Source: UBA1424 sp041669225
GTDB lineage: Bacteria > Bacillota_I > Bacilli_A > RFN20 > CAG-826
Direction: 5' to 3'
NCBI GenBank assembly: GCA_041669225.1
Contig: JBAYBO010000056.1
Location: 1-5,978 of the forward strand
Length of the DNA stretch: 5,978 nt
Positions 1-4,930 of the stretch are shown here, piece by piece. The notes below the pieces were generated by a model that was given only the letters and a program-made list of their open reading frames with translations, ran no database searches and had not been told where the DNA came from. The translations under genes were made by a program, and so were the position numbers. The number at the start of each line of letters is the position of its first letter. The first letter of the stretch is position 1.

Positions 1-1
1 C

Positions 2-160
2 GACTTATTTACGACCGGCAAAACATTCTCGATGGCTAGCTATGGCTCACAGTTTTTCAAAAACAACACCTTGCTCAATAACGGCAATGCTTTAGGCTAT
101 ACGATTCAGTTCGTTAATGTCAGCGCGACATCCGCGACAATTAGAATCACGGAAATATAG
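2..160 (+). CDS. C-terminal end of a secreted M6-like metallopeptidase paralogue (5' part outside the window)
   Basis: This is an open frame running in from the left edge to a TAG stop at 158-160, giving 52 residues that begin DLFTTGKTFS and end TIRITEI. It contains no catalytic motif. It aligns with the last part of the complete peptidase encoded just downstream: LF..G..F near the start of both, then LGYT, and from LGYT both proteins run exactly 22 residues to the stop with 9 identities. I infer that it is the C-terminal beta-rich domain of a second M6-like peptidase, duplicated in tandem. Only 13 bases separate its stop from the next ATG, so the two genes are probably cotranscribed. Whether the missing part carries a signal peptide and zinc site cannot be seen. 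The frame is solid; the family assignment rests on the paralogy. Confidence 0.75.
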   Translation, partial: DLFTTGKTFSMASYGSQFFKNNTLLNNGNALGYTIQFVNVSATSATIRITEI

Positions 161-173
161 TATTATATATTAG

Positions 174-1688
174 ATGGGAAAAAATAAAATTCACTTTTCA
201 TTATTAACTGCAGTCTTTGGCGCTACCGCCATGATTCTTTCTTCTTGTGCGAGCGTTTATTTTAGCTTTGTTCCCTTTCGTGATTACCAAATCGATAACG
301 ATAATCATCAAACAATAACTGCAGAAGGATATTATAAACCTGGCGATTACTCGCCTTATACATTCTTGAATGATAATAGCGAAGAAGAGTCTTTTGTCGA
401 TTTTACTGATGTGTATCGTCATCAGGATTTTTTTCGTAGCATTCGCTCATTGGGAAGACAAAAACTACTTGTCATCCCCGTTGATTTTGAAGACTATCCC
501 TCAAGTAATCTTCCGGAAGGCACTGAAGGTTCATTGGAAGTTCTTCGCAATGCCTTCTTTGGTGTAAACGAAAATAACCACTGGCGATCCGTCGCCGGTT
601 TCTATAACGAATCAAGTTATGGTAAGTTAATTCTCGATGGCAAAGTTACCAATTGGTATCGCTCGCCGAGATTAGCTTCTGATATTCGTCCCTTAACATC
701 AAAAACTAATATCGTACGCGAAATATATAACGGCGCTCTGACGTGGTATCAAGAAACACACGGTGATTTAGCGAGTTATTATGTTGATGGTGATTCATCG
801 CAGCCGGTGCCCGTTTACTTTGTTTATTCTCATCCTTCCGAAACTGGTCAGGGTGCCCGCGATAAAATGTTTTGGGCTTTTACGATTAACCGCGCCCCGA
901 CTCTTGCGTGCTGGTCGAGTTACTCCTTGACGTATCTAACTGATGGACGACCCGATACCCATACTTATATTCACGAGGTCGGACACTTATTCGGCCTTGA
1001 AGATTATTACAACACCGGAGGCGAAATATATGGTCCAACCGGTCGTGCCGATATGATGGATTATAGTATTGGCGATCATACCGGTTATTCGAAAATGCTG
1101 CTTGATTGGGCAAGACCTTACGTCGTTACTAACACAACTGAAATAACCATCCGCCCCTTTTATAGCAGCGGTGATTTAATTTTAATTAAAAACGACTGGA
1201 ACGGCACGGCGATGGATGAGTATTTATTGCTTGAATATTATTCTCCGAATGGATTAAACGCTCATGATTCGCGAACGAATACTTCGAATCCGAAACTCAT
1301 GCAACATGCCGGTATCAAGGTCTATCACGTTGATTCGCGTTTGGCGTTTCTCACCGACGATCCTTTTTCGCGGGTTTTGGGATACGTCGAAGATGGCGTC
1401 AATAGCAAGGATGAAACTCGCATTGGTATTGTTCACACCAATACCAATATAGGCGACAACAAAACTTATAATAATAATCGCCTTTATCATCTTTTAGAGA
1501 GCAGCGGCGAGAACACCTTTATTAATGGTGGTGTTGCCACCAACGATACACTCTTCAAAGCCGGAGATTCCTTTGGAATTAATACCTTTAATGATTTTGT
1601 CTTTAATAGCGGTGACGAACTCGGTTATACTTTCACGATTTCCCAGATAACAAATACTTTTGCGAAAATTTCGATTAACAAAATTTAA
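174..1688 (+). CDS. M6-like (immune inhibitor A-type) zinc metallopeptidase, predicted lipoprotein
   Basis: A 504-residue protein predicted to be a cell-surface zinc endopeptidase. Residues 1-24 form a lipoprotein signal peptide: basic start (K3, K5), hydrophobic stretch, and lipobox LSSC with the acylated cysteine at C25, so it should be anchored outside the membrane. After a linker, the peptidase domain starts near residue 95 (KLLVIPVDFEDYP), continues through the WRSVAGFYNESSYG block (137-150), and reaches the active site HEVGHLFGLED (267-277). H267 and H271 are the zinc ligands, E268 the general base, and D277 the likely third ligand. RADMMDY (291-297) and GYSKMLLDW (304-312) are typical M6-like sequences following the active site. 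Residues 349-390 (EYLLLE ... GIKVYHVDS) and a beta-rich C-terminus complete the fold. The substrate is unknown; nutrient or host protein breakdown is a guess. The ATG at 174 is chosen because it gives an intact signal peptide, but no clear Shine-Dalgarno lies before it, so expression may be coupled to the upstream paralogue. Cysteine occurs only at C25 and C246. Confidence 0.85.
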   Translation: MGKNKIHFSLLTAVFGATAMILSSCASVYFSFVPFRDYQIDNDNHQTITAEGYYKPGDYSPYTFLNDNSEEESFVDFTDVYRHQDFFRSIRSLGRQKLLVIPVDFEDYPSSNLPEGTEGSLEVLRNAFFGVNENNHWRSVAGFYNESSYGKLILDGKVTNWYRSPRLASDIRPLTSKTNIVREIYNGALTWYQETHGDLASYYVDGDSSQPVPVYFVYSHPSETGQGARDKMFWAFTINRAPTLACWSSYSLTYLTDGRPDTHTYIHEVGHLFGLEDYYNTGGEIYGPTGRADMMDYSIGDHTGYSKMLLDWARPYVVTNTTEITIRPFYSSGDLILIKNDWNGTAMDEYLLLEYYSPNGLNAHDSRTNTSNPKLMQHAGIKVYHVDSRLAFLTDDPFSRVLGYVEDGVNSKDETRIGIVHTNTNIGDNKTYNNNRLYHLLESSGENTFINGGVATNDTLFKAGDSFGINTFNDFVFNSGDELGYTFTISQITNTFAKISINKI

Positions 1689-1696
1689 CTTTTTTC

Positions 1697-1726
1697 TTGA
1701 CTAATATCATTACAAGTTGGTATTAT
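1697..1726 (+). promoter_or_regulatory. Probable sigma-A promoter of the rpsL-rpsG-fusA operon
   Basis: TTGACT at 1697-1702 serves as the -35 box. TATTAT at 1721-1726 serves as the -10 box, with an 18-base spacer. TGG immediately before the -10 (1718-1720) matches the extended -10 form TGN. Transcription would start near 1733, leaving a leader of about 95 bases before rpsL. The boxes lie only 9 bases after the peptidase stop codon, and no terminator hairpin is seen between them. Confidence 0.75.
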
Positions 1727-1742
1727 CTTTCAGGACACATAT

Positions 1743-1806
1743 TGGGCCGCGTAGGCCTATTTATTTGTGAGATGTATGATACACCGGGAAATGTGTACGC
1801 TGCATC
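1743..1806 (+). promoter_or_regulatory. Structured rpsL leader: two hairpins with a possible pseudoknot
   Basis: Two hairpins can be drawn by hand in the untranslated leader. Hairpin 1 pairs TGGGCC (1743-1748) with GGCCTA (1754-1759), including one G-U pair, around a GCGTA loop (1749-1753). Hairpin 2 pairs GATGTA (1771-1776) with TGCATC (1801-1806), then has a 3x3 internal loop, then pairs TACAC (1780-1784) with GTGTA (1793-1797) around an 8-base loop. TACGC at 1796-1800, which includes the internal loop strand CGC, is the exact complement of the hairpin 1 loop, so the two may pair. The position before an r-protein operon suggests feedback control by S12 or S7, but that is inference. Neither hairpin looks like a strong intrinsic terminator. 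Confidence 0.5.
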
Positions 1807-1813
1807 AAGATAT

Positions 1814-1820
1814 AAGGAGG
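1814..1820 (+). promoter_or_regulatory. Ribosome binding site of rpsL
   Basis: AAGGAGG is a full Shine-Dalgarno core, 7 bases before the ATG at 1828. It picks that start over the out-of-frame ATG at 1821, which touches the Shine-Dalgarno. It lies 7 bases after the 3' strand of leader hairpin 2, so changes in leader folding could affect its access. Confidence 0.85.
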
Positions 1821-1827
1821 ATGTCCA

Positions 1828-2238
1828 ATGCCAACCATTAATCAGCTAGTCAGGCAAGGACGCGTTCGCTCGACATTCAAATCCAAAGCACCAGCTTTAG
1901 GAAAAAGATGGAATTCGCTTCAAAAAAGAGAAACATCGCAAAACTCCGCCCAAAAGCGCGGCGTTTGCACTCGTGTCGGAACGATGACGCCGAAAAAGCC
2001 TAACTCAGCCCTCAGAAAGTACGCCCGTGTTCGTTTATCAAACGGCTACGAAGTGACCGCTTATATTGGCGGTGAAGGTCATAACCTTCAAGAGCACTCC
2101 ACGATTTTAATTCGTGGTGGTCGCGTCAAAGATTTACCTGGTGTTCGTTACCACATCATTCGTGGCACACTGGATACGGCCGGAATCGAAACCCGCCGTC
2201 AAAGCCGTAGTCAATACGGTACCAAAAAACCTAAGTAG
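1828..2238 (+). CDS. rpsL: 30S ribosomal protein S12
   Basis: A 136-residue S12, the small-subunit protein at the decoding centre that helps control tRNA selection accuracy. The N-terminal PTINQLVRQGR, the QKRGVCTRV block, TPKKPNSALRK (54-64) and HNLQEHS...GGRVKDLPGVRYH are all diagnostic. The protein is longer than the E. coli form (124 residues) because of about 13 extra residues before QKRGVCTRV (region 25-42), as in Bacillus-type S12. K56 and K101 correspond to E. coli K43 and K88, the usual sites of streptomycin-resistance changes; both are lysine here, as in sensitive wild types. D102 matches the aspartate that is methylthiolated in some bacteria. This is the first gene of the operon, and rpsG follows after 35 bases. 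The stop is TAG. No anomalies are seen. Confidence 0.98.
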   Translation: MPTINQLVRQGRVRSTFKSKAPALGKRWNSLQKRETSQNSAQKRGVCTRVGTMTPKKPNSALRKYARVRLSNGYEVTAYIGGEGHNLQEHSTILIRGGRVKDLPGVRYHIIRGTLDTAGIETRRQSRSQYGTKKPK

Positions 2239-2273
2239 TTATTATTTAGGTATTGAGATAAGGAGATAACAAT

Positions 2274-2744
2274 ATGCCACGCAAAGGAAGTGTGAGCAAA
2301 CGCGACGTTTTGCCAGATCCAATTTATAGTTCAAAATTGGTCACGCGTTTGATCAACAAAATAATGCTTGATGGTAAACGAGGAACCGCCCAGACGATTC
2401 TTTATAATGCCTTTAAGAAAATTGAAACGAAAACGAGCAAACCAGCCATGGATGTTTTCGCAACAGCAATTAATAACATCATGCCCGAAGTGCAACTTAA
2501 AGTTCGCCGCATCGGTGCTGCCAACTATCAAGTACCAACCGAAGTCACAGCTGATCGTAAGGTAACTTTAGGATTAAGGTGGTTAGTCAATTACGCCCGT
2601 CTTCGCAATGAAAAAACAATGGAAGATAAACTTGCTAACGAAATCATCGATGCCGCTAACGGTACCGGTGCCTCAGTTAAGAAAAGAGAAGATACGCACA
2701 AGATGGCCGAAGCAAATAAAGCGTACTCTCATTACCGCTGGTAA
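2274..2744 (+). CDS. rpsG: 30S ribosomal protein S7
   Basis: A 156-residue S7, the primary binding protein that organises the 3' major (head) domain of 16S rRNA and lies near the tRNA exit site. It begins PRKGSVSKRDVLPDP and has the helical core with KIMLDGKRG (29-37). The beta-hairpin region includes YQVPTEV (85-91), followed by TLGLRWLVNYAR and the near-invariant KREDTHKMAEANKA...HYRW ending. The length is standard for bacteria. An AGGAGA ribosome binding site at 2261-2266, 7 bases before the ATG, supports the start. The 35-base gap from rpsL is short and shows no obvious strong hairpin, in contrast with the longer S7-binding spacer known from E. coli. fusA starts 15 bases after its stop. 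Confidence 0.98.
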   Translation: MPRKGSVSKRDVLPDPIYSSKLVTRLINKIMLDGKRGTAQTILYNAFKKIETKTSKPAMDVFATAINNIMPEVQLKVRRIGAANYQVPTEVTADRKVTLGLRWLVNYARLRNEKTMEDKLANEIIDAANGTGASVKKREDTHKMAEANKAYSHYRW

Positions 2745-2759
2745 CGAGGTAGTTTTATT

Positions 2760-4838
2760 ATGGCACGTGAATATGACTTAGAACATACCCGCAACATCGG
2801 CATCATGGCGCATATCGATGCGGGTAAAACAACAACTACTGAAAGAATTCTTTACTATACCGGAAGGATCCATAAAATCGGCGAAACCCATGAGGGTTCG
2901 GCGACGATGGACTGGATGGCGCAAGAACAAGAACGCGGCATCACAATTACCTCGGCGGCTACAACTGCTTTCTGGAAGGGACACCGCGTTAATATCATCG
3001 ACACTCCTGGGCACGTCGACTTCACTGTTGAAGTTGAGCGCTCACTTCGTGTTTTAGATGGCGCAGTCACCGTCCTTGATGGTAAAAACGGTGTTGAGCC
3101 CCAAACCGAAACTGTTTGGCGTCAAGGCACCAAATACAATGTTCCACGAATTGTTTTCGTCAACAAATTGGATGCAATCGGCGCAGATTTTGATATGTGT
3201 ATCGAAACCTTGCATACGCGGCTCGCCGCCAACGCGGAAGCCGTTCAATATCCGATTGGAATCGAAAGTAAATTTAATGGTATTGTCGATTTGCTTGATC
3301 GTAAAGCTTATACTTATTCGCTTGATAAAAGTGAGGGACCGACGGAAATCGCTATTCCCGAAGATTATCTGAAAAAGGTCGAAGCCATGCGTTGGAAATT
3401 ATTAGAAACGCTCGCGGCTTTTGATGATGAATTGATGTTAATTGTTCTCGAAGGACAAGAACCGCCAATTGAACTGATCAAAACAACGATTAGAAAAGCC
3501 GTTTTAAGTGGCGAATTCTTCCCTGTGTTTTGTGGGTCCGCGTATAAAAATAAAGGTATTCAATTGCTCCTCGACGGAGTTATCGATTATTTACCGAGTC
3601 CGATTGATATCCCTCATCAAAAGGGTCATTACAGCGATGGTCGCGATTATGTTTGTGAGCCAGATGAGAAGTTGCCACTCGCGGCACTAGCCTTTAAAAT
3701 CGCCACTGACCCATATATTGGACGTTTAGCTTATGTTCGTATTTATTCCGGAACCCTTAAAAGCGGTTCATATGTAATTAATACAACTAAAGGCATCAAA
3801 GAGCGGATCGGACGTGTCATCTTGATGCATTCTAACCATCGTCAAGAAGTCGAAGAACTTCATGCAGGTGATATTGGTGCCGTTGTCGGACTTAAAAACA
3901 CGACGACCGGCGACACTCTTTGTGAAGAAAAATTAGATGTTATGCTCGAGAAGATGGAATTCCCGGAACCCGTTATTGAAGAAGCTGTTGAACCAAAATC
4001 AAAGGCTGATCAAGAAAAGATGGGTGTCGCTTTACAAAAGTTGTCCGAAGAAGATCCAACCTTCCGCGTTCATACCAATAACGAAACCGGTCAGACAATT
4101 ATTGCCGGTGTCGGTGAATTGCACCTTGATATTCTCGTTGACCGGATGAAACGTGAATTTGGCGTTCAGGTTAACGTTGGCGCCCCGCAAGTTGGATACC
4201 GCGAAACAATTAAGTCAAGCGGTGAATGCGAAGGTAAATACATCAAACAATCCGGTGGACGCGGTCAATATGGCCACGTTAAAATTCGCTTTGAACCAAA
4301 TCCCGGCAAGGGCTTTGAATTCGTCGATAAAATCGTCGGCGGTGTTGTTCCGAAAGAATACATTCGCCCGACTAATGATGGCTTACGTGATTCGCTTGAA
4401 AGAGGTTTAGTCGCTGGCTATCCCGTCATTGATATTAAGGCGACTTTATATGATGGTAGTTATCACGAAGTCGATAGTAGTGAATCAGCCTATAAAATTG
4501 CTGCTAGCTTGGCCTTAAAAGAAGCCGCCAGAACATGTAACCCGGTCGTTCTTGAACCAATCATGAAAGTTGAAGTGACGGTTCCTGAAGACTATTATGG
4601 TGATGTTATTGGTGACATTACGCGCCGCCGCGGTCAAATGACCGGCGAATCACAAAGGGCTAATGCCAAGACGATTGAAGCCGACGTTCCTTTATCAGAG
4701 ATGTTTGGCTATGTGACGGATTTACGTTCCTTCACTCAAGGTCGCGGCAATTACACCATGCAGTTCTCCCACTATGGAGAATGTCCGCGTTTCATTCAGG
4801 AAGAAATCATTAAAAAATCCGGAATGAGTCAACGCTAA
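2760..4838 (+). CDS. fusA: Translation elongation factor G
   Basis: A full-length 692-residue EF-G, the GTPase that drives translocation of tRNA and mRNA and, with RRF, ribosome recycling. The G domain shows AHIDAGKT (17-24, P-loop), RGITITS (59-65, switch I), DTPGH (81-85, with catalytic H85) and NKLD (135-138). The G5 motif is in the GSAYKNKG segment (259-266). Domain II begins near 290, domain III near 403 (EEDPTFRVHTN...GVGELHLD), domain IV near 481 (GGRGQYGHV; tip motif SYHEVDSSE at 567-575 with H569), and domain V near 606 to the GECPRFIQEEI ending. All expected GTPase motifs are present, so it should be the housekeeping EF-G rather than a resistance or mitochondrial-type paralogue. GAGGT at 2746-2750 is a modest ribosome binding site, and the 15-base gap after rpsG suggests translational coupling. 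The domain IV segment YIRPTNDG (534-541) differs from the common YIPAVEKG. Confidence 0.98.
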   Translation: MAREYDLEHTRNIGIMAHIDAGKTTTTERILYYTGRIHKIGETHEGSATMDWMAQEQERGITITSAATTAFWKGHRVNIIDTPGHVDFTVEVERSLRVLDGAVTVLDGKNGVEPQTETVWRQGTKYNVPRIVFVNKLDAIGADFDMCIETLHTRLAANAEAVQYPIGIESKFNGIVDLLDRKAYTYSLDKSEGPTEIAIPEDYLKKVEAMRWKLLETLAAFDDELMLIVLEGQEPPIELIKTTIRKAVLSGEFFPVFCGSAYKNKGIQLLLDGVIDYLPSPIDIPHQKGHYSDGRDYVCEPDEKLPLAALAFKIATDPYIGRLAYVRIYSGTLKSGSYVINTTKGIKERIGRVILMHSNHRQEVEELHAGDIGAVVGLKNTTTGDTLCEEKLDVMLEKMEFPEPVIEEAVEPKSKADQEKMGVALQKLSEEDPTFRVHTNNETGQTIIAGVGELHLDILVDRMKREFGVQVNVGAPQVGYRETIKSSGECEGKYIKQSGGRGQYGHVKIRFEPNPGKGFEFVDKIVGGVVPKEYIRPTNDGLRDSLERGLVAGYPVIDIKATLYDGSYHEVDSSESAYKIAASLALKEAARTCNPVVLEPIMKVEVTVPEDYYGDVIGDITRRRGQMTGESQRANAKTIEADVPLSEMFGYVTDLRSFTQGRGNYTMQFSHYGECPRFIQEEIIKKSGMSQR

Positions 4839-4855
4839 TAAATAAATACGTTGTA

Positions 4856-4882
4856 TTGATTTTACAAGAAGTTTGCTATAAT
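4856..4882 (+). promoter_or_regulatory. Probable independent promoter of tuf
   Basis: A perfect TATAAT -10 box lies at 4877-4882, preceded by TGC (4874-4876), making an extended -10 element. The best -35 candidate, TTGATT at 4856-4861, leaves only a 15-base spacer; TTGTAT at 4851-4856 would leave 20. The extended -10 may make a well-placed -35 less important. Transcription would start near 4889, in the 92-base fusA-tuf gap. A separate tuf promoter fits the need for EF-Tu well above EF-G levels. No terminator is seen after fusA, so readthrough from the operon promoter is also likely. Confidence 0.7.
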
Positions 4883-4912
4883 ATGAATTCGGTTGAATTT
4901 ATCAAATGAAAT

Positions 4913-4919
4913 AAGGAGG
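4913..4919 (+). promoter_or_regulatory. Ribosome binding site of tuf
   Basis: AAGGAGG is a full Shine-Dalgarno core with 11 bases to the ATG at 4931. This spacing is slightly longer than for rpsL but within the working range. The preceding ATGAA at 4906 lies too close to this site and is not a competing start. Confidence 0.8.
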
Positions 4920-4930
4920 AAATTCAAACA

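Noticed and set aside
1254..1490. Minus-strand 78-codon frame opposite the peptidase gene, with a hydrophobic start
   Set aside because: The hydrophobic N-terminal stretch is tempting as a small membrane protein, but the plus strand here encodes the conserved M6-like EYLLLE/YHVD region, and no promoter or ribosome binding site is evident.
1689..1700. T-run after the peptidase stop as an intrinsic terminator
   Set aside because: No stable GC-rich stem precedes the T-run; the bases overlap the rpsL -35 region instead.
1744..1766. Hairpin 1 of the rpsL leader followed by ATTTATTT as an attenuator terminator
   Set aside because: The stem is only 6 bp with a G-U pair and the T tract is interrupted by A, so intrinsic termination would be weak. 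A regulatory hairpin fits better.
3058..3372. Plus-strand 104-codon frame inside fusA
   Set aside because: It overlaps the conserved EF-G G domain in another frame and its protein sequence shows no family resemblance.
4839..4870. TTGTA/TACAA inverted repeat after fusA as a terminator
   Set aside because: The stem is 5 bp of mostly A-T pairs, with no following T-run, and it overlaps the tuf promoter.
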